Assembly (NCBI GenBank): GCA_958296035.1
Contig: OY282431.1
Location: forward strand, 2,774,037 to 2,838,036
Direction of reading: 5' to 3'
Source: Paracoccaceae bacterium
GTDB taxonomy: Bacteria; Pseudomonadota; Alphaproteobacteria; Rhodobacterales; Rhodobacteraceae
DNA length: 64,000 bases
In this document: in pieces, positions 18,855-27,553 of the stretch
Numbering within the stretch: position 1 is the first letter of the stretch
Layout of the letters: every line of letters starts with the position of its first letter
Program-made: the position numbers and the translations under genes
The notes under the pieces: model-generated
Database searches by the model: none
Told to the model about the DNA's origin: nothing
Seen by the model: only the letters and a program-made list of their open reading frames with translations

Positions 18855-19111
18855 GATTGTTACCGAAATACGCCGGGCCGGGAGGCGCCTTGTTCCGGGA
18901 CGCGTCCATTGGCGACTGCTTGAACCTTGGTCGGTCCGGGCTCGGGCCGCGCCGGTACGACAGATCGCAGCGGCGATTGGATTGACGTAACCACAATCGC
19001 CGTTTGACAATTGACTTCCGGCACTAAACCAGTTTTGTGACGCCCGGCACGCTAGAACTGTAATACGCCCTTTTGAGGATTTGGCATCCGCCCGATATTT
19101 CCTGCGCCGCA

Positions 19112-20422
19112 ATGACTCCCGAACTCGCACAACTTTCGCTGACGATGCTGCTGTTCATGTTCCTGTTTCTTGGCTCAGGACTGTGGATTGCGGTCTCGCT
19201 TCTCGGCATAGGCTGGATCGGTCTATATTTTTTCAGCAGCGTGCCGGTCGAGAAGGCCATGGCTACATCCATTTGGCAGACCAACTCCTCGTGGACTCTG
19301 GCAGCGCTGCCCCTGTTCATATGGATGGGAGAAATCCTGTTCCGATCGCGCCTTTCCGAAACATTGTTCCAGGGCTTGTCGCCCTGGCTGGCCTGGCTTC
19401 CGGGTCGCCTGCTTCACGTAAACGTTGCCGGCTGTGGAATATTTGCGGCAGTCTGCGGTTCCTCCGCAGCCACTGCGGCGACAATTGGGAGGATGTCGCT
19501 TCCTGAACTTGATGCGAGAGGCTACAATCGGCGACTCTCGATCGGAAGCCTTGCCGGTTCGGGCACGCTCGGGCTGTTGATTCCACCGTCAATTATCATG
19601 ATCGTGTATGGCGTTTCCGCCGACGTGTCCATCGTTCGACTATTCCTGGCCGGCGTGTTTCCGGGATTGATGGTGATGGGGCTATTTATGAGCTACATCA
19701 TTGTTGCGGCACTCCTGAATCGTGATATCGCACCCCGCCAACGGGAAAAAATGTCCTTTGGAACGCGCCTCCGGCGGTCCCGGGGACTTGTCCCGGTTGT
19801 GGTGCTGATCGGCGGTGTGATCGGGTCGATCTATGGCGGGATCGCAACAGCTGTTGAGGCGGCTGCAGGTGGTGTTATCGGCGCCCTGGTTCTTTCGGCA
19901 GCAAACCGTTCGCTTTCGGTTTCGATGTTCAGGGAGAGCTTGCTGGCAGCAACCCGGCTGTCCTGTATGATATTCCTAATCCTTTCGGGGGCCGCCTTTC
20001 TTACCACCTCGCTGGCCTATTCGGGAATTCCGACGGCCCTGGCGAGCTGGGTTGCGAGTCTCGAACTGCACCCCTACGCCCTGATGGCAGTTCTGTGCGT
20101 GCTTTACGTGATTCTCGGTTGCTTCATAGAAGGGATTTCGATGATCGTGCTTACGGCGACAGTCGTCCTGCCTCTGGTCTCGCAAGCCGGCTTCGACCTG
20201 TTGTGGTTCGGCGTATTCATAATAATGGTTGTCGAGACTGCACAGATAACACCACCGCTCGGTTTCAATCTTTTCGTAATTCAGGGGCTTACGGGTCAGA
20301 ATATTTTCCGAATTGCCGGCTCAACACTGCCGTTCTTTTTCCTTCTGCTGGTCGGAATCGTGCTCATCACGATCTTTCCAGACATCGTCACATGGCTGCC
20401 TTCCACACTCGATCAAAGATAG
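19112..20422 (+). CDS. dctM: TRAP transporter large permease subunit (DctM family)
   Basis: Large membrane subunit of 436 residues and about twelve helices that carries the Na+-coupled transport path. It has GVPVGVAL-like spacing in the first helices, FIWMGEILFRSRLSETLFQGLSPWL, VCGSSAATAATIGRM, the GSLAGSGTLGLLIPPSIIMIVYGV signature of DctM, and VVETAQITPPLGFNLFVIQG near the C-terminus. The ATG at MTPELAQLSLTML is chosen because the 13 upstream codons are not family-like. It completes the dctPQM set and is followed after 269 bases by hyuA on the same strand. Confidence 0.94.
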   Translation: MTPELAQLSLTMLLFMFLFLGSGLWIAVSLLGIGWIGLYFFSSVPVEKAMATSIWQTNSSWTLAALPLFIWMGEILFRSRLSETLFQGLSPWLAWLPGRLLHVNVAGCGIFAAVCGSSAATAATIGRMSLPELDARGYNRRLSIGSLAGSGTLGLLIPPSIIMIVYGVSADVSIVRLFLAGVFPGLMVMGLFMSYIIVAALLNRDIAPRQREKMSFGTRLRRSRGLVPVVVLIGGVIGSIYGGIATAVEAAAGGVIGALVLSAANRSLSVSMFRESLLAATRLSCMIFLILSGAAFLTTSLAYSGIPTALASWVASLELHPYALMAVLCVLYVILGCFIEGISMIVLTATVVLPLVSQAGFDLLWFGVFIIMVVETAQITPPLGFNLFVIQGLTGQNIFRIAGSTLPFFFLLLVGIVLITIFPDIVTWLPSTLDQR

Positions 20423-20691
20423 TGCGAGGTGGACAACAGAGCGTATTGCGGGACTTGCCTGCCCGCCTCTGCAGATATTGACTGCTGTGCCATGCTCGAT
20501 TGCACCAGCCATCTGAAAATGGCTTGTCGTGACCTGCTTCAGATCCGCACGTCGTTGCCGAATTCGCAGCCAGTCCCGGGAGAATGGAGTGCAGCCGGCT
20601 GGCGTGGTATGGGGGCCACGATTGCCCGGTACAGTGCTTCTGGTCAGCGGGCGGTATTGCGGGTTTCAGACACCTCGGGGCGGATAGCGTC

Positions 20692-22782
20692 ATGACAGCC
20701 ACGTCAGGAATGGGTCGGCTTGGCATTGATATCGGTGGGACCTTTACGGATATCGCGCTCGAGTTGGGTGGCGAGCGGTTTACGAGCAAGGTTCTCACCA
20801 CCGGCAACCGGCCGGTCGATGCCTGTCTTGTCGGGTTGCGGCGGGTCATGCAGGCCTCCGGCGCCGCTCCCGCCGACATCGCGGTTGTCATTCACGGCAC
20901 CACCCTGGCGACCAATGCCATCATCGAGCGCCAGGGTGCGGTGACCGCCCTGGTCACAACCCGGGGCTTCCGCGATACCATCGAAATCGGCACCGAGGGC
21001 CGCCCGGAGCAGTACGACATCAACATCCTCAAGCCCCTTCCGCTGGTCCCGAGAAGGCGGCGTTTCACGGTCGCAGAGCGGCTCGACAGCAAGGGCAACG
21101 TGCTCCTTGCGCTTGATGAAGCCGGGCTCGAGGATCTGCTGCCGCATCTTGATGCCTCCGGCGCCGAGGCCCTGGCCATCGGCTTCATCAACGCATACGT
21201 CAACGCAGATCACGAGAGGCGGGCGCGGCGCTTCTTCCGCCGCCGCCGGCCGCACTGGTCGATATCGATTTCATCGGACGTCTCGCCGGAGTTTCGGGAG
21301 TTTGAACGCTTTTCGACGACCTGTGCCAATGCCTATCTGCAACCGCTGATGTCGCGCTACCTGGCGGCCTTCGAGGGCGAGCTGCGCGCCCTGGGTTATG
21401 CGTGCCCGCTCTTGCTGATGCTGTCGAGCGGCGGCCTGACATCGGTTGACACAGCCCGGGACTTCCCGGTGCGTCTGATCGAATCCGGCCCTGCAGGCGG
21501 CGCCATATTTGCCGGCGGCATTGCACGCCGCATCGGGCTGGCGGGCGCCATCTCGTTCGACATGGGCGGTACGACGGCCAAGATTTGCATGCTGGACGGC
21601 GGGACGGCGCAAACAAGTCGCCGCTTCGAGGTGGGGCGTGTTTACCGTTTTCGCAAGGACAGCGGTTTGCCAATCCGTATTCCTGTCATCGATATGGTGG
21701 AGATAGGGGCCGGTGGCGGATCGATCGCACATGTTGACGAGCTTGATCGCCTGGCGGTCGGCCCGCGCAGTGCCGGAGCGGACCCGGGGCCGGCATGTTA
21801 TCGACGCGGTGGCAGGGACTTTACGGTCACCGATGCCAATCTGCTGATGGGACGGATCGACCCGCTGGGCTTTGCGGGCGGCGCTATCCGGCTGAGCATG
21901 GAGGCTGCGCAGCGAGCCGTAAACGAGGGTGTCGGTCTGGCGCTCGGCCTGGACGAGGCGGTGGCGGCATTCGGGACCACCGAGGTGGTGTGCGAAAACA
22001 TGGCCAGCGCCACCCGGGTCCACGCCATCGAGAGCGGCAAGAATGCGAATGATCGGGCGATGATTGCCTTCGGTGGTGCGGCGCCGCTGCACGTATGCCA
22101 GCTGGCCGACAAGCTCGGCGTCAATCGCATTATCATACCGCAGGACGCCGGTGTCGGTTCTGCGGTCGGCTTTCTGCGCGCCCCCATTTCCTATGAGCTG
22201 GTGCAGACCGTCTACGAGTCTCTGGATGCGTTTGACTATCGGAGGGCCAACCGGATCTGTGCCGGGATGGAGGCGGCGGCCCGGCGCCATGTCGAGGTCG
22301 GCGCCGGCAGGCGTGCAAACCTGACGGTGCGGCGCAAGGCCTATATGCGCTATGCGGGTCAGGGGCACGAAATTGCTGTCAGTGTGCCGGTGGAACGCTT
22401 CGATGCCGGTGCATCCGGAATGTTGCAGGCGTTGTTCGACCGGGAATACCGAAAGGTGTTCGGGCGCAATGTCGGCGGCGTTGCCGGCGGCGAGATTGTG
22501 TCCTGGAGTGTGGACGTTGCGTCAGAGCCGTTTTGTGAACCAGCAGCCGCCCCGTTCCTGCCGCCGGACGGTGAGCCTTCGATGCGCCAGGTGTTTGATA
22601 CGGCCAGCCGGCAGTTGCTGTCATTTGCTGTGGTGGCGCGCCATCGGCTTGCCCCCGGGTGCACCCTGCCTGGTCCGGCGATCATCCATGAGGCTGAAAC
22701 CTCGATCGTTGTTTCGTCTGCCTTTGCGGCCCGGGTGCTTGCGCACGGGGACATCGAGCTGCAGCGCATGGCTGCGAGGTAA
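20692..22782 (+). CDS. hyuA: hydantoinase/oxoprolinase subunit A (HyuA)
   Basis: ATP-dependent amidase subunit of 696 residues that activates a cyclic amide such as hydantoin or 5-oxoproline. The N-terminal phosphate-binding signature is GIDIGGTFTDIALE, followed by HGTTLATNAIIER, then the second actin-like ATPase block (FDMGGTTAKICMLDGG), GGGSIAHVD and AGADPGPACYRRGG, all hallmarks of hydantoinase A. The ATG at MTATSGMGRLG is preferred with GGGGCGGA upstream; MGRLG six codons on is possible. hyuB follows after 14 bases. Base composition is visibly richer in G and C than the adjoining TRAP genes, which may point to a separate origin. Confidence 0.95.
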   Translation: MTATSGMGRLGIDIGGTFTDIALELGGERFTSKVLTTGNRPVDACLVGLRRVMQASGAAPADIAVVIHGTTLATNAIIERQGAVTALVTTRGFRDTIEIGTEGRPEQYDINILKPLPLVPRRRRFTVAERLDSKGNVLLALDEAGLEDLLPHLDASGAEALAIGFINAYVNADHERRARRFFRRRRPHWSISISSDVSPEFREFERFSTTCANAYLQPLMSRYLAAFEGELRALGYACPLLLMLSSGGLTSVDTARDFPVRLIESGPAGGAIFAGGIARRIGLAGAISFDMGGTTAKICMLDGGTAQTSRRFEVGRVYRFRKDSGLPIRIPVIDMVEIGAGGGSIAHVDELDRLAVGPRSAGADPGPACYRRGGRDFTVTDANLLMGRIDPLGFAGGAIRLSMEAAQRAVNEGVGLALGLDEAVAAFGTTEVVCENMASATRVHAIESGKNANDRAMIAFGGAAPLHVCQLADKLGVNRIIIPQDAGVGSAVGFLRAPISYELVQTVYESLDAFDYRRANRICAGMEAAARRHVEVGAGRRANLTVRRKAYMRYAGQGHEIAVSVPVERFDAGASGMLQALFDREYRKVFGRNVGGVAGGEIVSWSVDVASEPFCEPAAAPFLPPDGEPSMRQVFDTASRQLLSFAVVARHRLAPGCTLPGPAIIHEAETSIVVSSAFAARVLAHGDIELQRMAAR

Positions 22783-22796
22783 AGGAAGGCGGGCCG

Positions 22797-24539
22797 ATGC
22801 AGGACCTTGATCGCATTCGCCGACAGTTGATCTGGAGCCGGCTGATCTCTGCCATCGAGGAGCAGGCGCAGACCGTTATGCGCACCGCATTCAGCCAGTC
22901 GGTAAGGGAATGCGGCGATCTTTCGGCTGGCGTCTTCAATCGTCGGGGCGAGATGATTGCGCAGGCGGTCACCGGCACGCCCGGACACGTCAATGCGATG
23001 GCCATCTGCGTGCGGCACTTTGTCGACAGGTTTCCGATTGACACCATGCGTCCGGGCGATGTCTTTTGCACCAACGATCCCTGGCTTTCGGTGGGTCACT
23101 ACCACGACGTGACCGTGGTCACGCCCGCCTTTTACAAGGGGCGCGCGGTTGGTCTCCTGGCCAACACTTGCCACATCGTCGACATGGGCGGCCGCGGTCT
23201 GGGACCGGACGCCCGCCAGGTGTACGAAGAGGGCATCAACATTCCGATCATGCACCTTGCCCGCGAGGGCCGGATCAATGAAGACCTGATGGGCATCTTG
23301 CGTACCAATGTGCGCAATGCCGGCGACATGGAAGGCGACTTCTACGCCATGATGAACTGCAACGACGACGGCGCCCGGCGCCTTGCCGCGATGCTGGAGG
23401 AGTTCGGCCTGGCGGATATCGAGGCCATCGGTGACACCATCATGGCGCAGTCCAGGAAGCGTGTCGAGGCGGCGATCGCCGACATACCCGACGGGGTTTA
23501 CGAGCATGTCAGTGAGCTCGACGGGTTCGAGGCGCCGATCCGCATCCGGTGCAGGCTCACGGTGGCCGGTTCGGCAATGGCCATCGACTACAGCGGCTCC
23601 TCGCCTGCCAGCCCTTACGGGATCAACGTCGTCAGCAATTTCTGCCTGGCCTATACAGTTTTCGGCGTCAACTGCATCATCGCGCCGAACATTCCGTGCA
23701 ACGCCGGCTCGATCGGCGTTGTGCAGGTGTCGGCACCGGCGGGTTGCATCCTCAATGTCCAGCGCCCGATGCCTGTCTCGGCCCGCCACGTGATCGGGCA
23801 AATGCTTCCCGATGTTGTCTTCGGCTGTCTGGCCCAGGCCATTCCTGACCGGGTGCCGGCCGAAGGGGCCGGCGCCATGTGGAATCCGATGCTGCGGGGC
23901 GGCCGCATGGCCGTTGATCCTGCCGTCGCCGCCCAGGCCGAAGAGCCGGGGCCGGATTATGATGTCATCCTGTTCAATACGGGCGGCACGGGCGGCCGGC
24001 CGACCATGGACGGACTGACGACAACAGCCTTTCCGAGCGGTGTTCGCACGCCGCCGGTCGAAGCTGTGGAGGCGCGTTTTCCGGTCATCATCTGGCGCAA
24101 GGAGTTCCGGGAGGACTCCGGCGGTGCCGGATTGTATCGGGGTGGCCTGGGACAGGTTCTCGAAATTGGCGGTGCCGGCGATGCGCCGTTTACGGTTGCC
24201 GCCATGTTCGACCGCACCTGGCGCGCCGCCGAGGGGCGCCATGGCGGCAGGGATGGAAAGGCTGGCGTCGTGTGTACGACATCCGGAGACATTCTGAAGA
24301 GCAAGGGCCGGCAAACCATCGGCAGCGGTGAACGCCTGGTGCTCGAACTGCCTGGGGGCGGCGGCTACGGACCGCCGGCCGACAGGGACCCGCAGCGGGT
24401 CCGGGACGATGTGATCGATGGACTGGTCAGCGTCGACAGCGCCCGGCAGGACTATGGCGTCGAACTCACACCCGAACTCGATGTGGATCTGGCCCGGACC
24501 CAGCAACGCCGTCAGGACATCAGAAAGGCCGGCGAATAG
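22797..24539 (+). CDS. hyuB: hydantoinase/oxoprolinase subunit B (HyuB)
   Basis: Partner of HyuA, 580 residues, forming the ATP-dependent hydrolase. The start has an AAGGAAGG ribosome binding site. Signature segments are IRRQLIWSRLISAIEEQAQTV, RECGDLSAGVF, GTPGHVNAM, PGDVFCTNDPWLSVGHYHDV with putative metal ligands, and the C-terminal GGGGYGPPADRDPQRVRDDV that closes HyuB proteins. It probably ends the operon. Relatives split N-methylhydantoin, hydantoins, 5-oxoproline or acetophenone-type compounds, so the substrate cannot be fixed. Co-location with a dicarboxylate-type TRAP transporter suggests import followed by ring opening. Confidence 0.95.
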   Translation: MQDLDRIRRQLIWSRLISAIEEQAQTVMRTAFSQSVRECGDLSAGVFNRRGEMIAQAVTGTPGHVNAMAICVRHFVDRFPIDTMRPGDVFCTNDPWLSVGHYHDVTVVTPAFYKGRAVGLLANTCHIVDMGGRGLGPDARQVYEEGINIPIMHLAREGRINEDLMGILRTNVRNAGDMEGDFYAMMNCNDDGARRLAAMLEEFGLADIEAIGDTIMAQSRKRVEAAIADIPDGVYEHVSELDGFEAPIRIRCRLTVAGSAMAIDYSGSSPASPYGINVVSNFCLAYTVFGVNCIIAPNIPCNAGSIGVVQVSAPAGCILNVQRPMPVSARHVIGQMLPDVVFGCLAQAIPDRVPAEGAGAMWNPMLRGGRMAVDPAVAAQAEEPGPDYDVILFNTGGTGGRPTMDGLTTTAFPSGVRTPPVEAVEARFPVIIWRKEFREDSGGAGLYRGGLGQVLEIGGAGDAPFTVAAMFDRTWRAAEGRHGGRDGKAGVVCTTSGDILKSKGRQTIGSGERLVLELPGGGGYGPPADRDPQRVRDDVIDGLVSVDSARQDYGVELTPELDVDLARTQQRRQDIRKAGE

Positions 24540-24722
24540 AGGTAAGCGGGCAATGGAGGACGTCTCAATTAGCTACAGATTCTCAGTTCTCCTCATCTGA
24601 AGCCAGTATCAAACCGGCAAAAAAGATGGAGAACGGAATTGCACATACACTACCCACACCGGAGCGAGCGCCCGCTCGGCGTATGTCAACGCTACTTTAT
24701 AAGTCCTCAGGTCCGCTATTCT

Positions 24723-24752
24723 ATTTTGTCCCCACTTTTGGTCGTTTTGTCC
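24723..24752. repeat. probable IS21-family terminal sequence with internal repeats
   Basis: The stretch ATTTTGTCCCCAC, then TTTTGGTC, then GTTTTGTCC contains short repeats of TTTTGKCC directly next to the stop codon of an istB relic. Clustered short repeats at the ends are typical of IS21 elements. The matching opposite end was not found, fitting a decayed copy. Confidence 0.4.
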
Positions 24753-25105
24753 TAACTCAGTACTGATCCAATCTCCTTGCCTTTTGGTCTCCCTCGCCGC
24801 TTCGGGGCCGGTGGAATGATCGGCGCATTGGTCCTGACATGCTCCGGCATCAGGTCCCGATGCTTGCGCAGCCGGTAGCTGGCCCCCTCAATCGGGATGA
24901 CCACGGCGTGATGCAAACGACGGTCGAGCAAGGCCGTCGCCACCACCGGATCACCAAACACCTCGCCCCATTCGCCAAAGCCCCGGTTCGATGTCAGGAT
25001 CATGGCTGCCTTCTCGTAGCGGGCCGGGACCAGCTCGACCAGCGTTGTCCTGTAGACGCGTTTGCCCATCCTGACAGCCCTGACCCCCAGGGCGCCGGGC
25101 AATCC
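24752..25105 (-). pseudogene. istB: istB-like IS21 transposition helper ATPase, internally deleted relic
   Basis: The frame encodes the C-terminal half of IstB: ARYEKAAMILTSNRGFGEWG, EVFGDPVVATALLDR, HHAVVIPIEGASYRLR, then an Arg/Lys/Pro-rich tail (PKRRGRPKGK). Upstream, LGVRAVRMGKRVYRTTL matches the segment that normally follows the Walker A loop, but it runs straight into ARYEKAAM. The intervening ~60-70 residues with Walker B, and the whole N-terminal domain with an intact Walker A motif, are missing. The element is therefore dead, and no istA transposase gene is present. It marks the left border of the Gabija-like island. Confidence 0.75.
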
Positions 25106-25636
25106 TGCCCCGCCTCGGGTCGTGTGCGGGTCAGCAGGCAAAAAAGGAATGTAGCACAATCCTGTCGGACAAATGTTAGGAATTGTCGAGATGTGACCAT
25201 GTTGCTGTCGTGTCACAACATGTCCTCATAGCGTCCCAACTTCTACGCAGGATGCCGTCAGATGATTGGCAAGAACCTGTGGCATGTTGATCCTGATGAG
25301 CAGCATGGACATGTGGCATCGAAGAGTTGCCAATTGTTCCCGGTTCCAAATTGCATGGTGCAATTCTGCGCAATCGACAATTCATATACGGGCGCGGATA
25401 ACAGTGCTGCGGTTTCCACCATGCGTGCCTGTGTCATGCAATCTCCCGCTGCGCTGGATAGGCGGTCGCCCCGACACAATTGGCAGAGTTTGCGAGCCAC
25501 GTCTGGTGCTCTGATAGCCTTTCAGGCGTGTCTTGCTGCTCCAGGAAACCCTTGGATGCAACTTCTCCTTCGGCGCAATGGCGTTTAGGGCATCCAAGTT
25601 GCAGGTAGCTCTCGATAAAGCCGCGATTGTTACTCG
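25106..25636. other. intergenic debris between IS relic and gajB
   Basis: About 530 bases with no supportable gene. Short frames on both strands overlap each other. It may include the missing end of the IS21 element, but I could not recognize a terminal repeat. Confidence 0.3.
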
Positions 25637-27553
25637 TCATGATGGGCTCCCTCGCCCAGGAACTGTAGCGGAGGGGGCCTCCGTGAAGCCCATTTCCGCA
25701 AGAAATCGGGACGGCTCCTTCGGCCATGTCCTATATCGCGAGGCTCGCGACAGGACTAGCCGCTTCTTTGTGCGCGTAATGGCGACGAAGCAGCCACGGC
25801 GTTCCTCTTCGATTGCTGCGCTGTCGCTTCCCTTCCTGACGCTATGCCAGGATGGAAGAACCTCTTCGGCAAGGCCGATCAGGTAAACGGTGTCAAACTC
25901 CAGACCCTTTGCCCCGTGAATAGTGGAAAGCCTTACTGCTCCAGGGTCGGCAACCGGTTTCTTTGAACGTAGTTCCAATTCCTGCAGGAACCGATCAAGT
26001 GGCACCGGGCCAACCGCAGTTCTGATCTCACCGGACAACCGTCGCCAAGCACTTAAGTCATCCTTCAGGTCCTCGCTCGGACCGTTTTCCTTGAAGCATT
26101 GAAGGACCTGATTGATTGCTGAGGTGGGGTTCAATCCGCCTGTGGCGAGAGCTGCGATAGGTTCGATTAATTCTTCGAAGGGAGAAAGTCGGGCGCATTG
26201 TCGTACAGTGTCCAGCCAAACCGAAAGGTAATGTAGATCCTTCGTTTGAGCTCGCGCCAGCAGGTATTCGAAATCGATCGACTCGGACGTGAAGTCGGAG
26301 AACGTCTCTACAAGTGCAGTCAGGTTGAGCCGATCAAGTGGCCGGTTGATCTGCTTCAAACATGCAACTAGCCATCTCAATTGGGGCGATACGAAGTCGT
26401 CGCGGCGCATAAGGAGCGTTGCCGATATGTGCTCCGCGTTAAAGGCATCGTGCAGGGCCTCCAGCAGTGCGCGAGTCCTGGCCAACACAAGCGTTTGGGC
26501 GCGTTCGGTGTCATCCAGATTGGCGATCTCGTGGGAGATTCCGGCGGCCTCGTCCGCGTCGGTCCTGAAGACGCGCAACTGAACTTGCTGAATGCCGGTG
26601 GAATTACCAGGTCTAGCCGGAAGCGCCGGGTGCTTCGATTGGTCGCGGCGGACATTGTAGACGAGGAGTCGATTCGCGGCCTCGACGATACGAGGGGGAC
26701 AGCGGAAGTTGGTCGGCAATTGCACGACCTCGCAATTGAAGTCCTCGACCAGACTGCGGATCCGGCGGACGTTCGCCCCGTTCCATTCGTAGATGGTCTG
26801 ATCGTCGTCGGCGACGGCGAATATCTGGTCGAAGTTCTCCCCCGCCATTCGCCGTATAAGCTTGTACTGTGCGTCGTTTGTATCCTGGAACTCGTCAACC
26901 ATCCAGTACCTGTAAATGGTCTGATAATGTCGTGCCATGACCGGGTAATTGAAGAGTTTGTACGCTTCAAGGATTAGTGAGCTGAAATCCAGCGCATTAG
27001 CGCGGCGCAGTTCGTTTTCATACAAACGATACACCTGCGCCAGTTCCTTGGAGTAGTGATCCCTGTTCTCAACCTCCTCGGGACCAATCATCCGGGCCTT
27101 GAGAGTGTCGATCATTGGCAAGATACGGTAGAATTCGTGTCCTAAGTGCTGCTGCTCGCGCCTGATCGCATCCTCCAGGACCGCTTGGCGGTCGGATTTC
27201 CGGGAGAAGATTGCGAAGTCAGGCCTAATTCCGAGATGCGCGCCATGCTGACGCAAGACCTGTGCGCAGAAGCTGTGGAAGGTGTGAATATCGGCCCGTT
27301 CATCGAGTCCGGGTACTAGCTTGGTGACCCGGCTGGACATCTCGTGCGCAGCCTTGTTCGTAAACGTTAGGGCTAGGACACGAAAGCGCCTGTCCCTCGA
27401 TTGATCCAGCAATTGGGCGACCCGGCAGGTTAGCACACGGGTCTTTCCTGAACCGGGTCCCGCTAGCACAAGCAGTGGACCATGGTCCCACTGGACGGCT
27501 CTGCGCTGGATGTCCGACAGTTCGTGGAGAGTGGTTTGGAGAGTATCGCCCAT
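25637..27553 (-). CDS. gajB: UvrD/PcrA-like superfamily 1 helicase, GajB-like
   Basis: SF1A DNA helicase of 638 residues, partner of the upstream OLD-type nuclease. Motifs in order: Q-motif region ELSDIQRRAVQWDHG; Walker A GPGSGKT (32-38); Ia LTFTNKAAHEMSSR; II DEFQDTNDAQ; III VADDDQTIYEWNGA; IV LPTNFRCPPRIV; V STIHGAKGLEFDTVYLIG; VI EERRGCFVAITRTKKRL. In Gabija, GajB binds GajA and is thought to sense or modulate nucleotide and DNA state. The start codon shares one base with the gajA stop (TAATG). It is longer than the Bacillus cereus GajB (about 494 residues); the extra length lies in the region between motifs IV and V. A free-standing repair helicase is the alternative, made unlikely by the partner gene. 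Confidence 0.85.
   Translation of the reverse strand: MGDTLQTTLHELSDIQRRAVQWDHGPLLVLAGPGSGKTRVLTCRVAQLLDQSRDRRFRVLALTFTNKAAHEMSSRVTKLVPGLDERADIHTFHSFCAQVLRQHGAHLGIRPDFAIFSRKSDRQAVLEDAIRREQQHLGHEFYRILPMIDTLKARMIGPEEVENRDHYSKELAQVYRLYENELRRANALDFSSLILEAYKLFNYPVMARHYQTIYRYWMVDEFQDTNDAQYKLIRRMAGENFDQIFAVADDDQTIYEWNGANVRRIRSLVEDFNCEVVQLPTNFRCPPRIVEAANRLLVYNVRRDQSKHPALPARPGNSTGIQQVQLRVFRTDADEAAGISHEIANLDDTERAQTLVLARTRALLEALHDAFNAEHISATLLMRRDDFVSPQLRWLVACLKQINRPLDRLNLTALVETFSDFTSESIDFEYLLARAQTKDLHYLSVWLDTVRQCARLSPFEELIEPIAALATGGLNPTSAINQVLQCFKENGPSEDLKDDLSAWRRLSGEIRTAVGPVPLDRFLQELELRSKKPVADPGAVRLSTIHGAKGLEFDTVYLIGLAEEVLPSWHSVRKGSDSAAIEEERRGCFVAITRTKKRLVLSRASRYRTWPKEPSRFLAEMGFTEAPSATVPGRGSPS

Noticed and set aside
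21271-22368. 365-codon open frame on the minus strand
   Set aside because: Antisense to hyuA; composition typical of a shadow frame.
22359-24506. 715-codon open frame on the minus strand
   Set aside because: Antisense shadow of hyuB and the end of hyuA in G+C-rich DNA; no family features, while the plus strand has full hydantoinase motifs.
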